Position numbers and translations under genes: made by a program. The notes beneath the pieces are model-generated. The model made no database searches, was not told where the DNA came from, and saw only the letters and a program-made list of their open reading frames with translations. A stretch of 64,000 nucleotides of DNA from Paenibacillus sp. JZ16 (GTDB lineage Bacteria > Bacillota > Bacilli > Paenibacillales > Paenibacillaceae): contig NZ_CP017659.1 in assembly GCF_015326965.1 (NCBI RefSeq), forward strand, positions 5,026,001-5,090,000. The letters run 5' to 3'. Of the stretch, positions 18,359 through 26,180 are shown piece after piece (position 1 is the first letter of the stretch; each line of letters opens with the position of its first letter).

Positions 18359-18823
18359 GTGACGGAACAGGCCGCAATATCGGAAGGGCTGCACCAATGG
18401 CTGGATGGAAGTAATCTGGAATCGAAACAGCACGAAGCGATGATGCTATTGAGCGTAACGGAAGAGGGATGGCCGCATACGGCCATGCTCAGCGTAGGGG
18501 AGGTCTTGGCCTTGGAACGGAGCCGACTCCGGATTGCATTATGGCAGGGAACGGCTACGACAGGCAATCTCCTTCGGTCAGGACAGGCAACCTTGGTGGC
18601 GATTCATGATGGAGCGGCCCATTATGTTCGGCTGCGTCTTCAAGCGCTTCCCGATCTGCCGGATGCCCGGCATCCGCTGCAGCGTTTTGAAGCCACGGTC
18701 GTGGCTGTTCGGGAGGATATCGCGAAGTATGCGGATATCACATCGGCCGTGAAGTTTCAGCTGCACGACCCCGGTGAAGTCCTGCAGCGCTGGAAGGAAA
18801 CGCTGGAGGAATTGCGGAAGTAA
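18359..18823 (+). CDS. pyridoxamine 5'-phosphate oxidase-like flavin-binding protein
   Basis: Split-barrel FMN/F420-binding fold, 154 residues. EEGWPHTAMLSVGEVLAL and RIALWQGTATTGNLLRSGQATLV match the first strands of PNPOx-like proteins. The start is GTG; the nearby ATG at 18351 is closed by a stop after three codons. AAGGGG lies about ten bases upstream. Such proteins bind flavin or heme; a true PNP oxidase would be longer and keep a C-terminal substrate loop not seen here. Probably co-transcribed with the GH5 gene, though no functional link is obvious. Confidence 0.78.
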   Translation: MTEQAAISEGLHQWLDGSNLESKQHEAMMLLSVTEEGWPHTAMLSVGEVLALERSRLRIALWQGTATTGNLLRSGQATLVAIHDGAAHYVRLRLQALPDLPDARHPLQRFEATVVAVREDIAKYADITSAVKFQLHDPGEVLQRWKETLEELRK

Positions 18824-18831
18824 ACGTTTAC
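18820..18831. promoter_or_regulatory. perfect palindrome over a stop codon
   Basis: GTAAACGTTTAC is a perfect 12-base palindrome containing the TAA of the flavin-protein gene. It resembles LacI-family/cre sites (12 of 14 consensus positions) but its position argues against a strong role. Confidence 0.3.
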
Positions 18832-18857
18832 GCGCAAAAACCTGCTTAAGATCTAGG

Positions 18858-18880
18858 CTCCCGGCATATGCCGGGAGTTG
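18858..18880 (+). terminator. hairpin after the flavin-protein gene
   Basis: CTCCCGGCATATGCCGGGAG is a perfect 20-base palindrome followed by a short T-rich stretch; a probable terminator. Confidence 0.6.
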
Positions 18881-18959
18881 TATATGCCTGCCATGCCTAA
18901 TCGGAATGATGCCGAAGAAAATAACTTTAATTTTTCCGCAGAATCTTTTGCTTTGGTAT

Positions 18960-18988
18960 TTGCTATCGGCAGTCAAATGTGTTAAGAT
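18960..18988 (+). promoter_or_regulatory. promoter for the cold-shock gene
   Basis: TTGCTA (18960-18965), 17-base spacer, TAAGAT (18983-18988): a SigA-type promoter. Transcription from here would start near 18995 and give a leader of about 130 bases. Confidence 0.6.
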
Positions 18989-19010
18989 ATGAATATCGAA
19001 ATCGACCTGA

Positions 19011-19070
19011 ATTCACATATTGTAGAGGGTTGTCATTTCTGGTAACCTTGTGCAATATGTGAATTTTTTT
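19011..19070 (+). promoter_or_regulatory. terminator-like hairpin in the csp 5' leader
   Basis: ATTCACATATTG (19011-19022) pairs perfectly over 12 bases with CAATATGTGAAT (19053-19064). An inner GGTT/AACC stem lies between, and seven Ts (19064-19070) follow. It sits after the promoter and before the csp start, the place of an attenuator or temperature-responsive leader. Confidence 0.6.
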
Positions 19071-19125
19071 ATTCCGTCTGCGAAGAAAAAAGGTCATGTA
19101 AATATATATCAAGGAGGATTCCCCC

Positions 19126-19326
19126 ATGCAAACAGGAACTGTTAAATGGTTTAATGCTGAAAAGGGCTTTGGTTTCATCGAAGTTGAAGGCGGTAACGAT
19201 GTATTCGTTCACTTCAGCGCGATCCAAGGCGACGGCTTCAAAACGCTTGACGAAGGCCAACGCGTTGAATTCAACATTGTTGAAGGAAACCGTGGACCAC
19301 AAGCTGAGAACGTTGTTAAATTGTAA
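19126..19326 (+). CDS. cspB: cold-shock protein (CspB family)
   Basis: Nucleic-acid chaperone of 66 residues, one OB-fold cold-shock domain. It contains both RNA-binding motifs, KGFGFIEV (RNP1) and VFVHFSAIQ (RNP2). ATG lies after AAGGAGG. It binds single-stranded RNA and DNA and keeps mRNA unfolded in the cold. The long structured leader with a terminator-like hairpin suggests control at the RNA level, as seen with other csp genes. A strong terminator separates it from the YdjO-like gene. Confidence 0.95.
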   Translation: MQTGTVKWFNAEKGFGFIEVEGGNDVFVHFSAIQGDGFKTLDEGQRVEFNIVEGNRGPQAENVVKL

Positions 19327-19338
19327 TTACAATTGAAG

Positions 19339-19376
19339 ACTGCCCTTAATGTGTGACATTAAGGGCAGTTTTCTTT
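19339..19376 (+). terminator. terminator after cspB
   Basis: ACTGCCCTTAATG (19339-19351) pairs perfectly with 19357-19369 around TGTGA, followed by a T-rich stretch. Confidence 0.92.
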
Positions 19377-19422
19377 TATACGGCGTTTCTATTTTCTAAG
19401 ACGAGAATAAGGAGGAGCGTTC

Positions 19423-19659
19423 ATGTATTCGCGTAAAAACTCGATGGAGAGTATTCCTGAAGAAATAACGGAAGTTTGGGCATGCACTAAGGAAGACTGC
19501 AAAGGGTGGATGCGGGACGATTTTGCGTTCGACACGGAACCGGTATGCCATTTGTGTCAATCCCCTATGGTCAAGGAAACGAGAAGCCTGCCGCAGCTAG
19601 TTAATACCAACAAACAACAGAAATCTCTGGCTAAGGGGATTCAGATCGAGCGCAAATAG
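19423..19659 (+). CDS. cold-inducible YdjO-family zinc-ribbon protein
   Basis: Small protein of 78 residues with a four-cysteine zinc ribbon: WACTKEDCKGW (C-x4-C) and CHLCQSPM (C-x2-C). This is the YdjO family, reported as cold-inducible in Bacillus subtilis, of unknown biochemical role. ATG follows AAGGAGGAG. It lies 97 bases after cspB, beyond a terminator, so co-regulation by cold would need its own promoter or read-through. The same ribbon is fused to the C-terminus of the helicase at 42957-45419 in this window. Confidence 0.85.
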   Translation: MYSRKNSMESIPEEITEVWACTKEDCKGWMRDDFAFDTEPVCHLCQSPMVKETRSLPQLVNTNKQQKSLAKGIQIERK

Positions 19660-19846
19660 CAGCTAATACCTAGAGAAAGCGCTGGGCAAACACAAATTCT
19701 TCTTGAAGCTACCTTCGGATTTTATGGTAAATCCGTCTATTTCTGTTTCATTGGAAGGAGAATGGTTAGTAATACGTGTACCCTTTCATTCTGATTCAGA
19801 ATGATTTTACGGATAAGGGACGCAAAATTCAAAGGAGTGAAATGTA

Positions 19847-20020
19847 TTGAACATGCAAACCGAGGTACTGAAGAGGAACATTGACAACATGATCATCCAG
19901 GATAACCAAGGCGGCTTGAACGATCAGGAGAAATTCATCATGCAGAAGCTGATGCGTGAGAAATACCAACAGGAACACGAAAGCAAACAGGAACAACGTG
20001 AGGAAGACAAAGGGGAATAA
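19847..20020 (+). CDS. small hydrophilic protein, 57 residues, unknown
   Basis: Short open frame from TTG 19847, with AAAGGAG ending nine bases upstream, to TAA 20018. The protein is polar and highly charged. It has a central helix rich in Lys, Gln and Met and a tail of Glu, Gln and Lys (EHESKQEQREEDKGE); no cysteines or membrane segment. A second start at ATG 19853 is possible. A hairpin terminator follows at about 20118-20165, consistent with a real transcript. I do not recognise a family. Confidence 0.6.
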   Translation: MNMQTEVLKRNIDNMIIQDNQGGLNDQEKFIMQKLMREKYQQEHESKQEQREEDKGE

Positions 20021-20117
20021 CTGGGAAACCGTTTGATATACGTGACGAAAAACGATAACGCCGCCGTAACGATCCGATGGATCGCTTGTGGCGAAAGATC
20101 GTTAGAGCAAGAGGAAA

Positions 20118-20165
20118 GGCATGAATGGCAGCTGTGGAGGCTGCTGTCCATGTCTTTTTTTGTGT
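20118..20165 (+). terminator. terminator after the 57-residue gene
   Basis: GGCATGAATGGCAGC pairs with GCTGCTGTCCATGTC with a few mismatches, followed by a run of Ts. A smaller stem TAACGATC (20067-20074)/GATCGTTA (20097-20104) precedes it. Confidence 0.65.
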
Positions 20166-20179
20166 CTGGAATGAGTAGA

Positions 20180-20233
20180 GGGTACAATATTTCGTTTTGA
20201 GTTGCATTATTTCGTAAATAGCGAAGTGTACCC
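20180..20233. promoter_or_regulatory. wide inverted repeat upstream of sugar ABC operon
   Basis: GGGTACA (20180-20186) and TGTACCC (20227-20233) are inverted 40 bases apart, with TTCG/CGAA able to extend the stem. Possible operator half-sites or an RNA stem. Confidence 0.35.
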
Positions 20234-20290
20234 GAAAAATGAGCCCCTTGAAACGAAATCTGAAACCTTTCGTGCAGAGAAAGGACGATC

Positions 20291-20324
20291 TACAATATAA
20301 ACATAGAGAATGTAAAGGTTTTCA
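20291..20324 (+). promoter_or_regulatory. candidate -10 box and cre-like site for sugar ABC operon
   Basis: TACAAT (20291-20296) may be a -10 element. TGTAAAGGTTTTCA (20311-20324) matches the cre consensus except for one central base and would lie just after the transcription start, a common roadblock position for CcpA. No convincing -35. Confidence 0.4.
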
Positions 20325-20356
20325 AAATGATAGGATCAACCTGGAGGTCATAACCC

Positions 20357-21346
20357 ATGCAAAATCAACTTCATGCCGACGTTTCCGAAACCGGTGTCGG
20401 TCCCTCGATGGAGCCTTCTGTACAGAAGAAGCTTGACAGAAAAAGATGGCTCAGAAAGCTCTACGGCCAACGACATCTCCAAATTATGGCGCTGCTCGGC
20501 GTTGCGTGGATGATCATCTTTAACTACATTCCGATGTATGGTGTCATCATTGCATTTAAGGAATTCAATATCGTGAAGTCCATCGGCGAAGCTCCATGGG
20601 TAGGGTTGGCGCACTTTAAGGAGTTTTTCTCAGACGAGGACTTTAGGAACGTTATGCGGAACACGCTCGGGATCAGCTTGCTGAAGCTGTTTATCGGATT
20701 TCCGCTTCCGATCATATTTGCACTCTTTCTGAACGAAATTCGGTCTGTTCGATACAAGAGGACTATTCAGACGATCTCTTATCTGCCTCACTTCTTGTCA
20801 TGGGTCATTCTGGGCGGGATTCTGATGACCTGGCTGGCGGATATCGGGATTATCAACAATATTTTGATGGCTCTGCATATGATCGATGAGCCGATCACGT
20901 ATCTGGCTGAACCGAAATATTTCTGGGGAATCATTATCACCTCGGATATATGGAAGGAGCTTGGATGGTCCGCGATTATCTATCTGGCGGCCATTGCCAG
21001 CATTTCGCCTGAAATGTACGAGGCGTCGACGATAGATGGCGCAGGTCGGTTTCAGAAGATGTGGTACATCACCCTTCCCAGTATCAAATCGACCATATCC
21101 ATCCTCTTTATTCTTGCGGTTGGTGGTGTGCTGAACTCCAACTTCGATCAGATTTTGGTGCTCCGAAACACGCTGAACGAAAGCGCGAGCAACGTCATCG
21201 ATATTTTCGTGTACCACACCGGGATGCAGAACGGACGATACTCCTACGCGCAAGCCGTTGCATTGTTCAAGTCCGTCATTGCGATTATCCTGCTGTTGAT
21301 CGCGAACAAGGTGACCAAAAAACTGAACGACACATCACTATTCTAG
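20357..21346 (+). CDS. carbohydrate ABC transporter permease, LplB type
   Basis: First permease of a CUT1 sugar importer, 329 residues. A polar N-terminal tail of about 40 residues precedes six membrane segments; the FNYIPMYGVIIAFKEFN stretch after the first helix is typical of LplB proteins. The EAA loop reads YEASTIDGAGRFQKMWYITL. ATG lies after CTGGAGGT. It heads an operon with the second permease (31 bases away), binding protein, histidine kinase and response regulator. The substrate is probably an oligosaccharide, not definable here. Confidence 0.93.
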   Translation: MQNQLHADVSETGVGPSMEPSVQKKLDRKRWLRKLYGQRHLQIMALLGVAWMIIFNYIPMYGVIIAFKEFNIVKSIGEAPWVGLAHFKEFFSDEDFRNVMRNTLGISLLKLFIGFPLPIIFALFLNEIRSVRYKRTIQTISYLPHFLSWVILGGILMTWLADIGIINNILMALHMIDEPITYLAEPKYFWGIIITSDIWKELGWSAIIYLAAIASISPEMYEASTIDGAGRFQKMWYITLPSIKSTISILFILAVGGVLNSNFDQILVLRNTLNESASNVIDIFVYHTGMQNGRYSYAQAVALFKSVIAIILLLIANKVTKKLNDTSLF

Positions 21347-21377
21347 CGAGACCAGCAAGAAGGGAGACGAATAATCC

Positions 21378-22259
21378 ATGTTTAAACGCAGAACCAAAGG
21401 CGAAGCCTTCTTCGATATATTCAACAATTTCGGCATGCTGATCGTATGCTTTCTGACGATCTACCCGATCTGGTACGTGCTGGTGAATGCCTTCAATGAC
21501 GGGCAGGACGCCATGCGCGGAGGAATCTACTGGTGGCCGCGGATGTTCAGCCTCGAGAATTTCAGCGCGGTGTTCCAGAGCTCCGGCATCATGACGGCGA
21601 TGGGCATCACCGTAGCCAAAACCGTGATCGGCGTGTTCATCCACGTCCTCTTCACCGCGATGGTCGCCTATGCATTCTCGCGGAAGGGACTGATCGGCGG
21701 CAAATTCTATATTTTGCTCGGAACGGTGACGATGTTTTTCGGCGGCGGACTGATTCCGACCTATCTGTTGATCAAGGATTTGAATATGCTCGACAGCTTC
21801 CTGGTGTACATTATTCCGTTTATGTTCAGTTTCTTTGATCTTATCATCTTCATGACCTTCTTCCGGGAAATTCCCGACGGTCTGGAGGAGGCGGCAAAAA
21901 TTGACGGGGCTAATGACTGGTCCATCTTCCTCCGGGTTGTGCTGCCTGTATCCATGCCGGTCATCGCAACAATCGCATTGTTTCACGGGGTATTCCAATG
22001 GAACGATTATTTCACTGGTGTCATCTACATCAACAACACGGACCTCCAGCCGATCCAGACGTATCTGTATAAAGTCGTCGCTCAATCCAGCTCGAATCAG
22101 ATGATGGCTCAGGTGCCGGGCGGGGTTGCCAAGACGGTCACCTCCCAATCGATCAAAATGGCGACCATGGTCGTAACGACGGCGCCGATCGTATTCGTCT
22201 ATCCGTTCCTGCAGCGATACTTCGTCAAAGGGATGATGATCGGCTCCATTAAAGGTTGA
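21378..22259 (+). CDS. carbohydrate ABC transporter permease, LplC type
   Basis: Second permease of the importer, 293 residues, six membrane segments. EAAKIDGANDWSIFLRVVLP is the ATPase-contact loop, and the C-terminus FVKGMMIGSIKG is the family end signature. ATG follows AAGGGAG. It pairs with the LplB-type permease just upstream. After the stop, a GC-rich hairpin and a separate promoter precede the binding-protein gene. Confidence 0.93.
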   Translation: MFKRRTKGEAFFDIFNNFGMLIVCFLTIYPIWYVLVNAFNDGQDAMRGGIYWWPRMFSLENFSAVFQSSGIMTAMGITVAKTVIGVFIHVLFTAMVAYAFSRKGLIGGKFYILLGTVTMFFGGGLIPTYLLIKDLNMLDSFLVYIIPFMFSFFDLIIFMTFFREIPDGLEEAAKIDGANDWSIFLRVVLPVSMPVIATIALFHGVFQWNDYFTGVIYINNTDLQPIQTYLYKVVAQSSSNQMMAQVPGGVAKTVTSQSIKMATMVVTTAPIVFVYPFLQRYFVKGMMIGSIKG

Positions 22260-22285
22260 ATCACAAAATGTTCGTTGATGTTTCC

Positions 22286-22318
22286 TTCCCATCTCCCGGA
22301 GAGACCCGGGGAGGGGAA
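22286..22318 (+). terminator. GC-rich hairpin between permease and binding-protein genes
   Basis: TTCCC-AT-CTCCCGG pairs with CCGGGGAG-GGGAA around AGAGAC. No T run follows, so it may be an mRNA-stabilising or partial-termination element. Confidence 0.5.
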
Positions 22319-22337
22319 ATCTTACCGGTAGCTTCTC

Positions 22338-22367
22338 TTGCCTAATCCGGCGGGAGTTCTATATAAT
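22338..22367 (+). promoter_or_regulatory. internal promoter for the sugar-binding protein gene
   Basis: TTGCCT (22338-22343), 18-base spacer, perfect TATAAT (22362-22367). It would allow extra expression of the binding protein relative to the permeases. Confidence 0.5.
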
Positions 22368-22398
22368 CATATTTTTAAATAAGAAAAGGGGTAAACAC

Positions 22399-24072
22399 AT
22401 GAGCAAGATGCTTAAGCCAAAGAGCCTTCTGTTGTTGATGTTCGCACTGGTCATGGCCTTTACAACAGCATGCTCGTCCGGCGGTGATAATAGCGGCGCG
22501 TCGGAAAAAGAAAAAGAGGAAGACAAACCGGCAGAAGAAGTGAAATTGACTCAGGATCAGCCGGGATGGGCAGTCGATACCTCCCCGATTACGTTTGATT
22601 GGTACATCAACTTCGCCTGGTTCCCGAACAAATGGGGCGAGGATATTACGTCGCAATACGTAACGAAGAAGACGGGGGTTAACGTCAACTTCATCGTACC
22701 GGCAGGGAACGAAGTCGAGAAGATGAATACGATGATTGCTTCCGGCACACTGCCTGATTTTATTACGCTGGGATGGTATGAAGACGCTGTCAAAAAAATG
22801 ATTGAAGGCGACCTCGTTCTGCCGCTGAACGAATTGGCAGACCAATACGATCCGTATTTCTATAAAGTAACCGACCCTGCGAAGGTGTCGTGGTACACCA
22901 AGGATGACGGCAATATTTACGGTTATCCGAATGCCTCCTCTTCACCGAAGGACTATGAGAAGTTTGGCGATAACATTACCTCCAACCAAACGTTCTTGGT
23001 CCGCAAAGACATGTATGAGGCGCTCGGAAGCCCGGATATGCGCACACCGGAAGGTTTCCTGAAAGCGCTTGAGGATGCCAAGAAAATGTTCCCGGACGTG
23101 AACGGACAGCCGCTCATTCCGTTCGGATTGCATGATTTCCATGAAAAAGGAAACAGCTCCCTCGAGGGCTACCTGCAGAACTTCCTTGCCATTCCGCAGG
23201 ATAAAGACGGAAAGCTGTACGACCGCAGCACCGATCCGGAATATGTAAGATGGTTGAAGACGTTCCGTATGGCGAATGAAAAAGGTTTGATGTCCAAGGA
23301 TATTTTCGTGGATAAACGTCCGCAAATGGAAGAAAAAATCGCACAGGGCCGCTATTTCGCGATGCTGTACCAACGCAGCGATATGGCGAACCAGCAGAAC
23401 GCATTGTATGCAAACGATCCGAACTCGGTCTACATTGCAGTGGACGGACCGGCTAACTCCAACCTGGATCAGCCGACCTTGTCGGGTCCTTCGATCTCCG
23501 GCTGGACGGTAACCCTCATCTCCAAAAACGTAAAAGACAAAGCGCGCGCCATTCGCTTCCTGGATTACCTGATCTCCGAAGAAGGCCAGCGTGATACTTA
23601 CTTGGGCGAAAAAGGCGTGACATGGGATACGATTGACGGCAAAGACCAATTCCTGCCTGAGGTAGCGGAGCTGCTGAACAGCGACCGCGGCGCATTCGAC
23701 AAAAAGTATGGAGCATCCCACACCTTCTGGATGATGATGGATAATAACGTTACGCAGCCTTGGATGCCTGCTGCCGTCGAGCCGTTCAAGCAAATGGAAG
23801 ACTGGACCCGCGGCAAGACCCAGAGCTTCTCGCAATTCGATCAGTTGGATCCGGATGCAAGCTCCGAGGAAGGCATCATTAACGACAAGGTAATGAACGA
23901 GTGGGGTAAAATCCTGCCGAAGCTGATCTTTGCTAAAACGGATGCCGAGTTCGATCAAATTTGGAACGATTACCAAGCGAAGCGTGAATCCCTCGGTTTC
24001 GCGAAAGTTCAGGAATTCAGACAGAAAGAATACGAAGAGAACGTCAAGAAGCTTGAGGAATTCCTGAAGTAA
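22399..24072 (+). CDS. extracellular sugar-binding lipoprotein, LplA type
   Basis: Solute-binding protein of 557 residues, the length usual for LplA/YtcQ-type proteins. A hydrophobic signal ends in lipobox TTACS (Cys about residue 25), followed by an acidic linker that holds the protein off the membrane. The mature part has the two-lobed fold of SBP family 1, with NTMIASGTLPDFI and YGYPNASSSP. ATG lies after AAAAGGGG. It captures the carbohydrate for the two permeases upstream and may pass the signal to the adjacent kinase. An own promoter and a following terminator suggest high, separate expression. Confidence 0.93.
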   Translation: MSKMLKPKSLLLLMFALVMAFTTACSSGGDNSGASEKEKEEDKPAEEVKLTQDQPGWAVDTSPITFDWYINFAWFPNKWGEDITSQYVTKKTGVNVNFIVPAGNEVEKMNTMIASGTLPDFITLGWYEDAVKKMIEGDLVLPLNELADQYDPYFYKVTDPAKVSWYTKDDGNIYGYPNASSSPKDYEKFGDNITSNQTFLVRKDMYEALGSPDMRTPEGFLKALEDAKKMFPDVNGQPLIPFGLHDFHEKGNSSLEGYLQNFLAIPQDKDGKLYDRSTDPEYVRWLKTFRMANEKGLMSKDIFVDKRPQMEEKIAQGRYFAMLYQRSDMANQQNALYANDPNSVYIAVDGPANSNLDQPTLSGPSISGWTVTLISKNVKDKARAIRFLDYLISEEGQRDTYLGEKGVTWDTIDGKDQFLPEVAELLNSDRGAFDKKYGASHTFWMMMDNNVTQPWMPAAVEPFKQMEDWTRGKTQSFSQFDQLDPDASSEEGIINDKVMNEWGKILPKLIFAKTDAEFDQIWNDYQAKRESLGFAKVQEFRQKEYEENVKKLEEFLK

Positions 24073-24110
24073 GGATGATCCGCTCAGGCGGATGAACAGA
24101 ATAAGGACTT

Positions 24111-24152
24111 AAGGTACCCTATTATCGATATTGTCGAAATAGGGTGCCTTTT
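24111..24152 (+). terminator. terminator after binding-protein gene
   Basis: AAGGTACCCTATT (24111-24123) pairs with AATAGGGTGCCTT (24138-24150), followed by Ts. Confidence 0.85.
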
Positions 24153-24245
24153 GTCGCATCACGAGCTAATATAGGAGGGTATCCGATCGGCTGATGGCGC
24201 CTTTTCATACTGGGCTCGGCTGCGGTCATTCATAGAAAACGGGAT

Positions 24246-26180
24246 GTGACAGTCATGATGACACGAATCAGATCGCTTATTCAATCGTTTGCTTATTGGT
24301 TTGGCCGCAGGTCGATGCAGAGTCGTTTGGTTGCTGCCTATATCTTGATTTTGCTGGTTCCGAGCATTATCGTGTCTAATTATTTTTTTAAGCAGATTCG
24401 GGATACCTACATCAGCGATGCGCTCAACCAGAACTCGTTCCTGCTGGAAATTGAGAAGATGAACATGCTGAACCAGATTGAAGCGATTGAAATGGCCGCA
24501 CAGCTGGCGATTTCGGATGACGGCATCAAGGATTATCTTCGGATCAATGAAGAACCCGAGGTGGCGTGGCTGATCGATTTGGCTCGGGGGCCCTTCAAGG
24601 ACATCCAGCGGATCCAAACCAACAATCCGAATATTACCCACCTTCGGTTATACACAAACAACGCAAACGTGACGGAAATGTGGCCGATCATTTTTCAGGA
24701 GAAACGGATCGCAAGCGAGCCGTGGTTCCCCGAAGTCAAGGAGTTGGACGGCGGAGAGATGTGGATATTCAACCACCGCGATCCCGATATTCTGCAGCGC
24801 TACGCTGCCGACGTGTCCGAGGAGCTGCCGAAGGTGTCCCTGATTCGCCAAGTCCATAGCGGGGATTATAGCAGCGTGATTCAAGTGGATATGCTGCTCA
24901 AGTACTTTGCTCCGAAGACCTTTGCCGGTATCGTGGATAACAGCTCGCAGATGGTCATCGTCGATCATGAAGGGCAGATGTTCATGGACCGAAGCCAATC
25001 GTTCATGAACAGTCACGAGGGACTCCGCGGCGAGGTGGAGCTTCAGTTCGCTAAGCTGAAACAGGAGGCGGGCGACTCCGAGAAGACCATACATGCCAGG
25101 TTTAGCCTGGACGGATCCTCGTTCTTGCTGATCGCGACGCCGATGGAGCGGCTTCATGCCCATGTGCTGAATGTCGTTTCCCTGGAAGGGGCGCTGAATA
25201 ACGTATCCAAGGCCCAGGGGCAGATTATAGCGGCGAATATTGTATTGATTTTTCTGCTGTCGATCATTACGTATTACCTAAATTCCATTATTCTGAAGAG
25301 CCTGCGCCGTTTAACGGAGACGATGAAGAGAGTCCGCAAGGGAGAAGTTACTGCAGCCATTACGATTCAGGGGGGCGGCGAGGTTGGTGAACTGGCGCAT
25401 CATTTTAACAAATTGATCCGCACCATCAATGAACTGATTGCCCAGGGCGTACGCAAGCAAGCGGTGACCAAGGAGGCGGAGCTGCGAACGCTGCACAGCC
25501 AGATTGACTCTCATTTCCTATACAATACGCTTGAAAATATTAAGATGCTGGCCGAAATCGAGGGGCAGCGGACGATTTCGGATGCGTTGACCTCACTTGG
25601 CGGGATGATGCGCTACAACTTCAAGTGGTCGGGGGAGTACGTTAAATTGAAGGATGAAATTCGCCATATCCGCAATTACATTGATGTCATGAATATCCGG
25701 TTTGACGAGCCAATCCGGCTTGAACTCAATATCCCGTCCGAATTCATGGAGCTCGAGGTATTAAAAATGTCGCTGCAGCCCATCGTGGAAAACGCCGTTA
25801 AGCATGCCTGGCCCGAGTTCCCGGATCAGGAAAAGCGAATCAAGATCGATGCCATTGCATGGGAAGAGGATCGGATCACGATTAACGTTACGGATAATGG
25901 CATCGGGATGGAGCCTTATCGACTGGGCAGGCTGGGCGAGATTCTTCGAACGGCGGACAATGAGGAACTCCCTTCCGTAGATTACGGGCACGGTGGAGTG
26001 CAGGCTGGAGGAATCGGACTTCGGAATGTGCACCAGCGAATCCGGTTGTTCTACGGGAATGAATATGGAATCGAAGTGAAGAGCGAAGAGGGGAAGTTCA
26101 CGCAGGTGACCATGACATTCCCTAAGGTTCTGTTAACAGGAGGAGGCAGTGGACATGAGAAGTCTGATGATCGTGGATGA
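24246..26180 (+). CDS. sensor histidine kinase, YesM type
   Basis: Membrane histidine kinase, about 644 residues. The first membrane helix is at about 27-45, a dCACHE-like outer domain of about 270 residues follows, the second helix is near 325-345, then a HAMP linker. The catalytic core is the His_kinase type: SHFLYNTLENIKML holds the phosphorylated His (about residue 423), with an ATPase part (ENAVKHAWPE, DNGIGMEP, GGIGLRNVHQRI). GTG 24246 or ATG 24255 are possible starts. It overlaps the response-regulator gene by 26 bases, so the pair is translationally coupled. It should sense the sugar or loaded binding protein and control the importer upstream. Confidence 0.92.
   Translation: MTVMMTRIRSLIQSFAYWFGRRSMQSRLVAAYILILLVPSIIVSNYFFKQIRDTYISDALNQNSFLLEIEKMNMLNQIEAIEMAAQLAISDDGIKDYLRINEEPEVAWLIDLARGPFKDIQRIQTNNPNITHLRLYTNNANVTEMWPIIFQEKRIASEPWFPEVKELDGGEMWIFNHRDPDILQRYAADVSEELPKVSLIRQVHSGDYSSVIQVDMLLKYFAPKTFAGIVDNSSQMVIVDHEGQMFMDRSQSFMNSHEGLRGEVELQFAKLKQEAGDSEKTIHARFSLDGSSFLLIATPMERLHAHVLNVVSLEGALNNVSKAQGQIIAANIVLIFLLSIITYYLNSIILKSLRRLTETMKRVRKGEVTAAITIQGGGEVGELAHHFNKLIRTINELIAQGVRKQAVTKEAELRTLHSQIDSHFLYNTLENIKMLAEIEGQRTISDALTSLGGMMRYNFKWSGEYVKLKDEIRHIRNYIDVMNIRFDEPIRLELNIPSEFMELEVLKMSLQPIVENAVKHAWPEFPDQEKRIKIDAIAWEEDRITINVTDNGIGMEPYRLGRLGEILRTADNEELPSVDYGHGGVQAGGIGLRNVHQRIRLFYGNEYGIEVKSEEGKFTQVTMTFPKVLLTGGGSGHEKSDDRG

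Noticed and set aside
18820..18831. GTAAACGTTTAC as a cre or LacI-family operator
   Set aside because: It covers a stop codon, far from any promoter, and fails the outer cre positions; kept only as a low-confidence site.
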